A stretch of DNA of 32,224 nucleotides from an uncultured Actinomycetes bacterium (GCA_902826025.1 CADEDH010000028.1:1-32224); one strand, 5' to 3'. Counted from the stretch's first letter, positions 16,953 through 25,078 are shown. Notes: a model not told the origin generated them from the letters alone. A program made the numbers and translations.

Positions 16953-17969
16953 TCAGACGGCGCTCAGCTGCCGCCCGGAGAAGACGTTCTCGTCGTACCA
17001 GAGATAGGTCCGGCGGATGCCCTCGGCCAGCGACACCGCCGGCTCATGACCGGTGACGGCGATCGTGTGTCGCATGTCGGGACAGCGCCTCGGCGGAGAG
17101 CCGGGGGCCGTGTCGCCGGCGACGATCGTCAGCTGCCGCCCGACCGTGTCGCACAGCACCCGAGCCAACTCGCCGATCGTCACCTCCGGGCTCTGCACTC
17201 CGACGTTGAAGGTCTCATTCAGCGCAGCGTCGGCATCCATCAGCCGGACCAGGTAGTCCACGGCATCGTCGATGAAGCACATCGTCCGGCTGTGCTCGAT
17301 CGAATAGACCACCAGCTCACCGCCGTCCGGTTGTCCGACGATCCGCTGCAGGAGCTGGGGGACCACGTGTGACAGGCCCATCCGGGGGCCGTACACGTTG
17401 TGTGGTCGGATGATCGTGAAGGGAACGCCGGCGTGGTGGACCAACGCCTCTCCGTAGATCTTGGACAGCATGTAGCTCGTCCGGGGCTGATCGAGGGGCG
17501 ATACGGCGAGGGGTGTGGTCTCGGGGCTGGGGATCGGCAGCTCGAAGTGGTGCTGCGTGCCGGCGTAGACCTCGCTGGTCGACGGGAAGACGAAGCGGCG
17601 CAACGATCGTTGTCGGCGCGCCACCGCCAGCATCGTCTCGACCATCGCCACGTTCTCGGTCAGGACGTCGTAGGGCCGGTCGATGACGTTCTGAACACCG
17701 AGCAGGGCGGCAAAGTGGAAGATGTGGGTGTAGTCGGAGCCGAGGTCGTCGAGACTCCGCCGGTCACGGAGGTCCGCCACCCGGACCGCGAACCGGTCGG
17801 AACGCCGGAGCTGGCTCAGCAGTTCGTCATCGACGCCCCGGCTGAGGTTATCGACCAGATCGACACGGTGACCGTCGTCGAGGAGGCGGCGGGCGAGATG
17901 CCCGCCGATGAAGCCGGCGCCTCCGGTGATGAGGACACGGCAGGGAGCGGCGGCGGTGGGTTCGATCAT
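16953..17969 (-). CDS. NDP-sugar epimerase / dehydratase-family SDR
   Basis: Extended short-chain dehydrogenase of 338 aa. The start is ATG 17969, which overlaps the upstream stop as ATGA; the open frame further upstream is a shadow of the dehydrogenase gene. It has the Rossmann motif TGGAGFIGGHLARRLL (about 15-30), an acidic strand end VDLVDNLSRG, the substrate loop FPSTSEVYAG (128-137) and catalytic Tyr166-x3-Lys170 in SYMLSKIYGE. The sequence resembles UDP-glucose/UDP-GlcNAc 4-epimerases and UDP-glucuronate-modifying enzymes. In the fungal galactosaminogalactan cluster the matching step is Uge3, which makes UDP-Gal and UDP-GalNAc. Because the next gene upstream is a UDP-sugar dehydrogenase, a uronate epimerase or decarboxylase is also possible. 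Confidence 0.85.
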   Translation of the reverse strand: MIEPTAAAPCRVLITGGAGFIGGHLARRLLDDGHRVDLVDNLSRGVDDELLSQLRRSDRFAVRVADLRDRRSLDDLGSDYTHIFHFAALLGVQNVIDRPYDVLTENVAMVETMLAVARRQRSLRRFVFPSTSEVYAGTQHHFELPIPSPETTPLAVSPLDQPRTSYMLSKIYGEALVHHAGVPFTIIRPHNVYGPRMGLSHVVPQLLQRIVGQPDGGELVVYSIEHSRTMCFIDDAVDYLVRLMDADAALNETFNVGVQSPEVTIGELARVLCDTVGRQLTIVAGDTAPGSPPRRCPDMRHTIAVTGHEPAVSLAEGIRRTYLWYDENVFSGRQLSAV

Positions 17970-19432
17970 GCTGGGTTGGTCCTGTGGGCGTGGGGGCGGT
18001 GGGCGGGAAGTACCGGATCGGGGGCGCCGCGGCCGAGCGATCGGACGTGGCACCCGATCTCTCGGGCCTCGGCGAGCTGCTGAGCGGTGAGAACGGAAAA
18101 GGCGTCGAACAGCAACGGGCGGGCCGCCTTCAGCCATGACGCCATCGACAGCGTCTGGTACTCGACGTGGGGCACGGCGAACACCACCGCATCGACATCG
18201 CACGGATCGGGGATCTCGGCTGGCAGGGATCGGCCGAGCTCGTGCCAGAGCCTGACCATCGGATCGTGAGCGACGACGTCGGCCCCGGCCTGCTCGGCGG
18301 CCCGAACGAAGGTCTCCGATGGGGAGTAGCGGGTGTCGCCCACGTCGGCCCGGTAGCTGACGCCGAGCAGGAGGAGCCGGCGCCCGGCCAAGCCGCCGAG
18401 CTGCTCGCTCAACTGGTCGAGGACGGCCAGCGGCGCCCGATCGTTGGTGCGGACGGCGGCGGTGGAGAACGGAAAGGCGAGCGGGGTGCCGAACAGCTCG
18501 CTGGCGGCGAGTTGGGCGAACAGTGGGTCTTTGGTCAGGCAGTAGCCGCCGACACCGAACCCGGGCGTGCGCATGTTGGCGTGGGTGGGTCGCATCCTGA
18601 TCGCGTCGACCACCTCGAACAGGTCGATGCCGGCGACCTCGGCGAACCTCGCCCATTCGTCCATCAGGGCGATGGTGGTGGCCCGGAAGGTGTTCTCCAG
18701 AACCTTGGCCGCCTCCGAGGCGGTCGTGCCCGAGAGGCGGCACAGTGGATGGTCGGCGACGTTGATCACCGCGCTCAGGAAGTCGGCGGCCGCATCGCCG
18801 GCCTCGGGCGTGTGCCCGGCGAACGCCCTCCAGTAGTTGACGATCGAGTTGAGATACTCACGGCCCGGCATCACCCGCTCGTAGCTGTGGGCCACCAGCA
18901 CCGAGTCGGCGGCCAGGCCCCGGGCTTCGAGCTCCTCGCCCAACGTGGGTGCCACGACCTTGGCCGTGGTCCCCGGGGGCACAGTCGTCTCCACCAGCAC
19001 GAGGGCGCCGGGCTGGGCCCATCGACCGATCGTCCGTATCGCCGTTTCGAAACCGCCGATGCTCAGGCTCGGGTCGTCGGATCGCCAGTCGATGTCGAGG
19101 GGGACGTCCACCACGATGACGTCGGCTGAGGCGAGGACCTCGGGGTCGACGGTCGCCGAGAGGTTGCGTCCGACCGCCTTGTCCAACGCCGCCGACAGGG
19201 AGAGATCGGTGGTGGGGAAGGGGAACCGGCCGGCGTTGAGCGCTTCGACCCGGCTCAGCCCGTCGGGGGTATCGAGATCGAGGCCGATCACATCGAACCG
19301 GGGGCCTCCGCTCCCGGTCACCGCCGAGGCCACCGCGATCGACATGGCGGCGCCGACGAACCCGAGACCCTGCACCACAACGGTCCCAGTTGCGTAGCGA
19401 CTGTCCATGATCTCCGGACCGCCGTCGTTCAT
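17966..19432 (-). CDS. UDP-glucose/GDP-mannose dehydrogenase family protein (UDP-sugar 6-dehydrogenase)
   Basis: A 488-aa NAD-dependent enzyme that oxidises C6 of a UDP-sugar to a uronic acid. Seen: N-terminal Rossmann motif VVQGLGFVGAAMS (19-31), the helical core with EAAKVLENTFR (240-250), the catalytic cysteine in GFGVGGYCLTKDP (Cys298), and the C-terminal UDP-binding domain with LLLLGVSYRADVGDTRYSPS. The sequence is closest in style to the UDP-ManNAc/UDP-GlcNAc dehydrogenase branch (WecC/WbpA-like), but UDP-glucose cannot be excluded. Start ATG 19432 overlaps the previous gene's stop, and its own stop overlaps the epimerase start, both as ATGA. Its presence suggests an acidic sugar in, or on the way to, the polymer, which is not part of known Pel or galactosaminogalactan chemistry. 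Confidence 0.87.
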   Translation of the reverse strand: MNDGGPEIMDSRYATGTVVVQGLGFVGAAMSIAVASAVTGSGGPRFDVIGLDLDTPDGLSRVEALNAGRFPFPTTDLSLSAALDKAVGRNLSATVDPEVLASADVIVVDVPLDIDWRSDDPSLSIGGFETAIRTIGRWAQPGALVLVETTVPPGTTAKVVAPTLGEELEARGLAADSVLVAHSYERVMPGREYLNSIVNYWRAFAGHTPEAGDAAADFLSAVINVADHPLCRLSGTTASEAAKVLENTFRATTIALMDEWARFAEVAGIDLFEVVDAIRMRPTHANMRTPGFGVGGYCLTKDPLFAQLAASELFGTPLAFPFSTAAVRTNDRAPLAVLDQLSEQLGGLAGRRLLLLGVSYRADVGDTRYSPSETFVRAAEQAGADVVAHDPMVRLWHELGRSLPAEIPDPCDVDAVVFAVPHVEYQTLSMASWLKAARPLLFDAFSVLTAQQLAEAREIGCHVRSLGRGAPDPVLPAHRPHAHRTNPA

Positions 19433-20334
19433 ATCGCACCCTCCACTGCCGCATGTGCGGCCAACAGCTCCGCTGACATCGCCGGAACGAATCCGCAGAG
19501 CGAAACCATCCGGCGGTTGTCGCCGATCACCACGGGAATACCGGGCCGCTCCAGCGACACGATCTCGACGCACTTGGCCTGTCGGGCGGCGATGGCCCGC
19601 ACCGCATCGCCGAACGAGACCCCGATCCCGGAGCACAGGTTCACCAGATCCGGCACCTCGTCGACCCGGGCCAGTGCCACCATCGCCCGCGCCAGATCCG
19701 TCAGCAGGATGAAGTCGCGGATCGTGTCGGGCCACCACACCTCGACCCGGCCCCCATCGGGCCCGAGCGCCGACACGTCGGTCACGAACTGGTGGAGGGG
19801 CGACACCGCGGGCAGATGAGGGCCGACGAAATTGAAGCCACGGGCCACGACGGCGTCGAGGCCTGACCGGCGTGCGTCGAGAACGGCGGCCGAGCCGGAC
19901 CACTTGGTCTCGCCGTAGCTGCCGCTGGGGCGAGGCGGAGCCTGCTCGCTGATCGGTTCGGCCCCTCCCGGGTCGCCGTACTCGGCGGCTGAACCGAGGT
20001 GGACGAGCCGGCTGCCGGTGCCGTGGAGCACGTCCTGGCTCAACCACGCGGGCCAGGTCGTGTTGGCCGCCACCATCTCCTCGGGTGTGCCCCGCAGCAG
20101 GCCTACGCAGTTGACGACCGAACGGGCGCCGAGGCGGGCCACCTCGCTCCGTATGAGATCACGGGCCTCGGGCCCGGGCGCGGCGAGCTGAGGGTGGGTG
20201 CTCCGGCTCAGGAGCGAGACGTCGCCGTCCCGGCCGGCCATCTGGGCGATCAGTGTCCCCACGAAGCCGGAGCCCAGAACGAGCACGCTCCCCGAGAGCT
20301 CGGGAGCGCCCCCCGTCTCAGCGGGTGTGGACAT
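19429..20334 (-). CDS. NAD-dependent epimerase/dehydratase (SDR)
   Basis: A 301-aa SDR-fold sugar enzyme. The start is ATG 20334, supported by GAGGAGG about 6 nt upstream; it lies 17 bp inside the end of the GH135-like gene. Rossmann motif VLVLGSGFVGTLIAQMAG (about 18-35), loop LVHLGSAAEYGDPGG, and catalytic Tyr-x3-Lys in SYGETKWSGSA are all visible. The chain is shorter than GalE. It could be an epimerase, a 4-reductase of the RmlD type or a dehydratase; I cannot choose. It is the second of two SDRs in the operon, suggesting at least two tailored nucleotide sugars. Confidence 0.82.
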   Translation of the reverse strand: MSTPAETGGAPELSGSVLVLGSGFVGTLIAQMAGRDGDVSLLSRSTHPQLAAPGPEARDLIRSEVARLGARSVVNCVGLLRGTPEEMVAANTTWPAWLSQDVLHGTGSRLVHLGSAAEYGDPGGAEPISEQAPPRPSGSYGETKWSGSAAVLDARRSGLDAVVARGFNFVGPHLPAVSPLHQFVTDVSALGPDGGRVEVWWPDTIRDFILLTDLARAMVALARVDEVPDLVNLCSGIGVSFGDAVRAIAARQAKCVEIVSLERPGIPVVIGDNRRMVSLCGFVPAMSAELLAAHAAVEGAI

Positions 20335-21088
20335 GATCGACCTCCTCGTGCCAGTAGGGAGGCAGTGCATCCCAGGGATTGGGGAGGTCGCGATCGGTCA
20401 CGAACACCGCTTTGGCCCCATTGGCCGCCGCCGAGCTCAGCACCTGCTGCATGGACTCGGCGTCGGGCACGCGGTAGACGAGGTGCCAGAACTTCGATGA
20501 CCGCTCCCGGGCCCAGCTCGGAAAGCGGGTGGCCTCGTAGGCGTCGGCCGGCCCCTCGAAGTTGACGATGTAGTCGGCGGCGTCCATCAGCCGAACGTCG
20601 AAATCAGGCTGACCGGGGTTCATCGCCACCTTGAGACCCTGCTGGCGGATCTGAGCGCTGATGTCGACGAGGTAGGCGACCGTCTCTACCTGCGAGGGTG
20701 TCTGGTCGAGGAAGATGCCCTCCGGCCGGTACCACTGGACGTAGCGGATGACATCGGCCAGCACCTCGTCAGCTGAGCGCCGACCGTAGTCGGTGTCGAC
20801 GTAACCGTAGATGTCGGTCTCGTCTGGGGTGCCGGGCGCCCGCAGCGCTCCCACCGCCTCGGTGTACACCGGATCGACACCGGCGCCAGGTCCGTTGGCG
20901 GGGTTCAGAACGACGATCGCTTCTCCCTCGACGAGAGCGAGCTGGTTCCACATCGTGGTCGTCGACGGGTAGCTGTAGGCAGGGATCCCGACAACAGTCG
21001 GGCGATGGCGGTCAACCGGACGTACGACGAACACGACGGCGGTGATGATGGAGATGGCCAGGATCGAGATGATTGTTCGGTGCTTCAT
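20318..21088 (-). CDS. Spherulin-4 / GH135-like (Sph3-type) glycoside hydrolase
   Basis: Extracytoplasmic hydrolase of 256 aa with an N-terminal signal anchor (TIISILAISIITAVVFVV, about 5-22), as in fungal Sph3, which is also membrane-anchored. TIM-barrel motifs of the spherulation-specific family 4: VGIPAYSYP (33-41), VVLNPANGPG (59-68), GYVDTDYGRRS (95-105), GIFLDQTP (124-131), VAMNPGQP (154-161) and NFEGP (176-180). Sph3 is an endo-alpha-1,4-N-acetylgalactosaminidase needed for galactosaminogalactan production. The gene lies 29 bp after the deacetylase gene and overlaps the SDR, so it is in the operon. No strong RBS precedes ATG 21088. An open frame upstream of that ATG is low in signal and overlaps the deacetylase gene, so I rejected it. 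Confidence 0.87.
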   Translation of the reverse strand: MKHRTIISILAISIITAVVFVVRPVDRHRPTVVGIPAYSYPSTTTMWNQLALVEGEAIVVLNPANGPGAGVDPVYTEAVGALRAPGTPDETDIYGYVDTDYGRRSADEVLADVIRYVQWYRPEGIFLDQTPSQVETVAYLVDISAQIRQQGLKVAMNPGQPDFDVRLMDAADYIVNFEGPADAYEATRFPSWARERSSKFWHLVYRVPDAESMQQVLSSAAANGAKAVFVTDRDLPNPWDALPPYWHEEVDHVHTR

Positions 21089-21117
21089 CGTGCGCCGCGG
21101 AGCAGTCGCTCGACACG

Positions 21118-23772
21118 TCAGATCCCGAGGGCCGGGTCGGCGGTGAATGTGGCGGGTGTGCTGCTGACGCTCACGACCGACTGGCGTTGCCCGCCGTAGA
21201 CGGCTCCGCCGCTGAGCCCGGTCACCGTTGGCTGCGCCGCCCCGTTGGCCACGAGGGTCACGATGCCCGACGCCAGATCGAGCGTCCCCCGCACGTTCTG
21301 GGTTCGAGCGTTCGCCAACCGCTGCTGGATGGCGCCGATCTCCCAGGGCCGGAGCGTGAGGACGGGCAGCTTGATGGACTGCTCGTACCGGGTCATCACT
21401 GCGTTCAGCCAGTCGAAGGTGAGCTGGTTCGCGCCGCTGTAGGCCCGCAGGTTGATCTGGTGCATGTAGTGGGGCCACATGGTCCCCGAGATCATGTGGA
21501 GGGTTGTGAGATCGGCTTCGGCGGCCAGGATCTGCTCCCAGGTGCGGGTGGCGCAGATGGCGCCAGGGATCGTGCACGGGTTCTGGCCGGCAGCGATGTA
21601 GCGATCATGGAAGATCCAGTTGTACTGGTCGGTGTCCTCTGCCGGATTGGTGGAGTTGGTCCAGATCGCCGTCGGGTATCGGGGTGAGACGAACACGGTG
21701 TAGCCCGGTGCCGTGGCCTCGATGTCCTGGTTGGGGCGAGAGCTGTCGGAGGCCAGGTACTTCACCCCGAGGTTTTGCATGCCCTGGAAGAAGTTCGGAT
21801 TGAGCCCTTGGGGATAGGGGATGTCGTCGCTCGGGTCTTCCTCCGTCGAGCGGCGATCGTGGAGCCCGGCGTGGCTGTCGGAGAGGAGATACTGCGTGCC
21901 TTCGGTGAAGTTGGGAAGGCCCAGCCGTTGCCAGACGGTGCGGTTCCGGTTGATCTCGTTGGTCACCGTCTGCAGGTTCGTGACGTTGCACAGCGGCGGC
22001 TGAGGGTTGGGTTCCTCGGGGCAGATACGGTCCATCTGCCGGCTGGCATAGGTGTGGTTGATGAAGCCGAACGACGCCCGGTTGGCGACCACTGCGCTGG
22101 TGAGCGGATCGGCGGCGGTGACCGGGAAGGCGAGGGTCAGCGCCGGCCGGTTCGTGGTCGACTCCCGGGTACGCAGTGTGACCGGTTGGGTGGCATTGGT
22201 CGTTGCCATCACCACCACGCCGAAGTCGGGCTGACCTGCCGCCCATTGCTGGAGGATCGGCGTGATGTTGACGTCGGTGTTGCCCCGATAGTTGAGGTTG
22301 AACGTCACACAGTTCGTCGCATCGAAGCTGCTTCCCACCGTGGCCCAGTTGGTGGTGCCAGTGCGCCGGCTCCAAGACACGTTGCCGGCCGTGGTGCCAC
22401 CGCTGCCGCCCGTGCCTTCGGTCCAGTCTTCGGTGAGGCGACACACCCGGGCCGGGCGGCTGCCGGTGCCGGTGGAATTGGCGTTGAGGCGGAGGGTGGC
22501 GGAGGCGATCGTCGGGTCGCCCAGCGCCAACTGGTTGTCGAACCGCACGACGAACCGGGACTCCTGGGTGGTCGAGCGGACGAGATCGGCCGTGGCCGCA
22601 GAGCCGTAATTCGTGGTGGCTGCCGTCGAGCGAAGGAGCGCATCAGCGCCCGTCGTGTAGGTCTCGTTGGGAAGGATCCGTGTCCCATTCCCGGCGCCGT
22701 ACCCGTTGAACGCGAACTGCAGCAGGAAGCCGCTGGCGAGAGGATGAGCGGTGCGGAACTGGTTCTGGTTGCTCAGGGTGGTGGTCAGGTCGGCCGGGCT
22801 CATCCGGAAGTCGTTCGCCGAGACCACGTTGTTCACCGGATCCCAGACACCGTCCTCTATGAAGAGGTCGTCGATGTGCACCGAGAGGTGGACCTGGCGG
22901 TTTCCTATGAACAGACCTCGGGTGGCGAAGTTGACGAACTCGTAGGCCAGGACGTTGGAGTGCAGGAAGTACCAGGCGTTGGCGATTGTCGACAGCAGGA
23001 CCTCGCGGCCGTCCGGGTACGTGAGCTTCGAGATCAACGCCGAGTTGTCGCCGGGGTTCACCAGAAGTGGCGAAACGGTCGGCCCACTTCCGTCGTTCCG
23101 AGGTTGACCGGTGAAGGAGAAGTCGCTGACGGTCAACGGATTGGCAACGTTCACGTACTCGAACAGGTCGGTCCCGCCAGCGGGGGCGCGCCACTGAGCG
23201 GCAGATGATGCGGCCGACCCCACCGAGCCCATGCCATAGTCCAGATCCAGGCTCGGATCCCACGTGGGCCAGCCCGACACCACCGATTCTCTCACCCCGA
23301 AGGTGCGTTCATAGGTGTGAAGGCGCTGCCATTCGTCGAGGCTGAATCCGCTACCTCCGCCCGGCTGGAACAGGTCTGACACCGTCAGGATGACACCGTT
23401 GTATCGGCCATGCTGCGGATCGATGTACAACGCAGAATCGGTCAACGCGTCCCGGCGGCTGTCGAGTACGTCGTACGGCACACCCATCCGGTCGAGAAGC
23501 CGGACCATCAGCTCCAGCGCCATGTCTTCCGACCGATTTCCGGACGAGATGACCAACACTTTCAGGTCGACCTGACCGGTAGCGGCCTGGGCCCCAGATA
23601 TCGGGATCAAACCGACGAGTAACGTGACGGCAGTCACCATTAAGGTCGCCAAAGCGCGCCGAAAGGAGCCCTTGCGGGCATGTTCGAACCTATCTGATTC
23701 CCTCAACACGGTCCCTCTCACCGGTCTGCCCCGGCGCTGTTCAAAAGCGGACGTCGTTCCCGACTTCAACAT
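21118..23772 (-). CDS. Agd3-like (CE18-type) secreted polysaccharide deacetylase with inserted DNRLRE/CBM96-like domain
   Basis: Large secreted protein, 884 aa from ATG 23772; TTG 23793 and GTG 23709 are alternative starts. A signal peptide (LMVTAVTLLVGLIPISGAQA) precedes the mature chain, which opens DLKVLVISSGNRSEDMALEL, a typical Agd3 beginning. Catalytic barrel motifs are VHLSVHIDDLFIED (metal-binding Asp pair, about 294-307), GFINHTYASRQMD (about 569-581) and WPHYMHQINL (about 766-775). Between the first two, about residues 370-550, sits a complete DNRLRE-type jelly-roll: TYTTGADALLRS, NYGSAATADL, FVVRFDN, LTEDWTEGT, LTLAF. Agd3 removes N-acetyl groups from alpha-1,4-GalNAc in fungi, making the polymer cationic and adhesive. 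It is the first gene of the operon. The insertion probably binds carbohydrate or stiffens the enzyme. Confidence 0.87.
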   Translation of the reverse strand: MLKSGTTSAFEQRRGRPVRGTVLRESDRFEHARKGSFRRALATLMVTAVTLLVGLIPISGAQAATGQVDLKVLVISSGNRSEDMALELMVRLLDRMGVPYDVLDSRRDALTDSALYIDPQHGRYNGVILTVSDLFQPGGGSGFSLDEWQRLHTYERTFGVRESVVSGWPTWDPSLDLDYGMGSVGSAASSAAQWRAPAGGTDLFEYVNVANPLTVSDFSFTGQPRNDGSGPTVSPLLVNPGDNSALISKLTYPDGREVLLSTIANAWYFLHSNVLAYEFVNFATRGLFIGNRQVHLSVHIDDLFIEDGVWDPVNNVVSANDFRMSPADLTTTLSNQNQFRTAHPLASGFLLQFAFNGYGAGNGTRILPNETYTTGADALLRSTAATTNYGSAATADLVRSTTQESRFVVRFDNQLALGDPTIASATLRLNANSTGTGSRPARVCRLTEDWTEGTGGSGGTTAGNVSWSRRTGTTNWATVGSSFDATNCVTFNLNYRGNTDVNITPILQQWAAGQPDFGVVVMATTNATQPVTLRTRESTTNRPALTLAFPVTAADPLTSAVVANRASFGFINHTYASRQMDRICPEEPNPQPPLCNVTNLQTVTNEINRNRTVWQRLGLPNFTEGTQYLLSDSHAGLHDRRSTEEDPSDDIPYPQGLNPNFFQGMQNLGVKYLASDSSRPNQDIEATAPGYTVFVSPRYPTAIWTNSTNPAEDTDQYNWIFHDRYIAAGQNPCTIPGAICATRTWEQILAAEADLTTLHMISGTMWPHYMHQINLRAYSGANQLTFDWLNAVMTRYEQSIKLPVLTLRPWEIGAIQQRLANARTQNVRGTLDLASGIVTLVANGAAQPTVTGLSGGAVYGGQRQSVVSVSSTPATFTADPALGI

Positions 23773-23801
23773 AGTCGGTGCATGTTCATGCAACTAACGA
23801 T

Positions 23802-23811
23802 GTTATTGGGT
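23802..23811. repeat. Direct repeat GTTATTGGGT, copy 1
   Basis: First of two identical 10-bp copies in the AT-richer region upstream of the polysaccharide operon. Spaced 122 bp from copy 2. SARP and other regulators often bind direct repeats, so these are possible operators. Confidence 0.35.
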
Positions 23812-23893
23812 CAATCGTGGGTGAAAATCCCTAGGGCCGGTTGAAAGGCAACAGATAAGACTTGAATGGATCCAGTCTCGGACCGAGATGGTG

Positions 23894-23921
23894 CTTATCG
23901 AGAGTATTCGAGGCGTATCAA
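23894..23921 (-). promoter_or_regulatory. Putative promoter of the polysaccharide operon
   Basis: On the minus strand, TTGATA (complement 23916-23921) and GATAAG (complement 23894-23899) are separated by 16 bp and face the deacetylase gene. The match to sigma-70-type boxes is 5 of 6 and 4 of 6. The surrounding 150 bp is clearly richer in A/T than the rest of the window. Transcription would leave an untranslated leader of about 110 nt to ATG 23772. Confidence 0.35.
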
Positions 23922-23923
23922 CA

Positions 23924-23933
23924 GTTATTGGGT
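23924..23933. repeat. Direct repeat GTTATTGGGT, copy 2
   Basis: Second identical copy, immediately upstream of the putative -35 box of the polysaccharide operon promoter, a position that suits an activator site. Confidence 0.35.
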
Positions 23934-23944
23934 GTCGATATAAG

Positions 23945-25027
23945 TCATTCCGATGCCCACCATGCCAGTCTGGCACCGGAGATTCGTTCGGTGTCGGCTG
24001 CGGGGTCCGCCGTGTGGATCACGGCCTCGGGCGCTCCCTCGTCGTCTATGGCCGCCGCCACCAGCTGGGTGCCGTCGGCCGACCAGACAGCATGGCTCTG
24101 GGAGTACTGCTCGAAGAATGGGAGCACCTCCCGGGCCCAGGTCTGTCCCGGCCGGAACGGAGGCAGGCGGAGCACGCCCTCCCCGTCGGACACGATCCAC
24201 TGCACCCGGTCTTCATCGGCCACCACCAGAGCCGCCAGGCGACGGCCCTCGGGTGACCAGAAGAAGCCCCCCGTCCGCTCCCGGGCCACCACGTCCCGCT
24301 CGCCGGTGAGCAGGTCCAGCACCACCAGTGCCGGGCCGTCGTCCACCAGGTCGGCCACAGCCACCCGCCGGCCGGTGGCGTCGAGGGCGAACCGACCGGA
24401 ATGGCAACGGCCGGCCAGCTCGGTCACCGACCCGTCGAGGCCGTAGGCCAGGAGGCGGTTGTCGGCCGACAGCATCACCACCGAATTGTCGGGCGTCCAC
24501 CACGGGGCCAGGAAGGAGCCGGCCTCCTCGGTCAGCACCCGGGGCTCGCCGCCCTCGACCGGCACGACGAACAGGCGGTCCTCCACGTGCACGGCCACCG
24601 CCGAGCTGTCGGCCGACCAGGCCCAGAACAGGGGCTGGCCCCGTTCCAACACCCGCAGCTCGCCGCTGCCCACCTCAGACACCCCCAGTTCGAGCCCCAG
24701 CGGGCCGGGCGAGAGGTGGGCCAGGAACCGCCCGCAGGGGCTGGGGCAGAGGTAGAAAGCAGTCAGCTCGGAGGCCAGCACCTCGGTGGTGTCGCGATCG
24801 GCGCGGTGGTGCAGGCGCAGTTCGCGGGTGCCGTCGAGCTCCACGGCGTCGAGGGCGCAGGCCGCCCAGCCCCCCGGGGCCGACCAGGCCGCAGTGCGAA
24901 CAACCGAGCGTCCGCCGCCGGCCCCGCCCTCCGCCGCACCGGGGGCGTCGAGCGTGGCCCGGACCCCGCTGTCGGGGTCGCACAGCGTGGCTCGGCCGTC
25001 AGGTTCGACCAACAGCAGACGTCGCAT
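23945..25027 (-). CDS. Beta-propeller (TolB/WD40-like) protein
   Basis: A 360-aa protein without signal peptide. Repeating blade-like segments of about 40-45 residues are visible: SPCGRFLAHLSPGPLGLELG, WSADSSAVAVHVEDRLFVVP, WTPDNSVVMLSADNRLLAYG, DATGRRVAVADL, WSPEGRRLAALVV and WSADGTQLVAAAI. This W/S-x-DG-x-x-L/V-A pattern is that of TolB-like and peptidase S9 N-terminal propellers. No hydrolase domain follows, so it is a stand-alone propeller, probably for binding. It lies 129 bp downstream of the haem-binding-domain gene on the same strand and ends just before the polysaccharide operon promoter region. No specific function can be given. Confidence 0.75.
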   Translation of the reverse strand: MRRLLLVEPDGRATLCDPDSGVRATLDAPGAAEGGAGGGRSVVRTAAWSAPGGWAACALDAVELDGTRELRLHHRADRDTTEVLASELTAFYLCPSPCGRFLAHLSPGPLGLELGVSEVGSGELRVLERGQPLFWAWSADSSAVAVHVEDRLFVVPVEGGEPRVLTEEAGSFLAPWWTPDNSVVMLSADNRLLAYGLDGSVTELAGRCHSGRFALDATGRRVAVADLVDDGPALVVLDLLTGERDVVARERTGGFFWSPEGRRLAALVVADEDRVQWIVSDGEGVLRLPPFRPGQTWAREVLPFFEQYSQSHAVWSADGTQLVAAAIDDEGAPEAVIHTADPAADTERISGARLAWWASE

Positions 25028-25078
25028 ACCCCCAATCTCGCAGATCGGCTCGCGCCGGACCTAGGCGGAGGAGGGGGG

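Noticed and set aside
17970..18743. Upstream extension of the epimerase frame
   Set aside because: Low-complexity Arg/Pro-rich translation overlapping the dehydrogenase gene; ATG 17969 with ATGA overlap and an immediate Rossmann motif is the proper start.
19433..20047. Upstream extension of the dehydrogenase frame
   Set aside because: Overlaps the SDR gene; the Rossmann motif begins shortly after ATG 19432, which has the ATGA overlap.
21775..23208. 477-codon plus-strand frame opposite the deacetylase gene
   Set aside because: Shadow of the CE18-like gene, whose catalytic motifs are intact on the minus strand.
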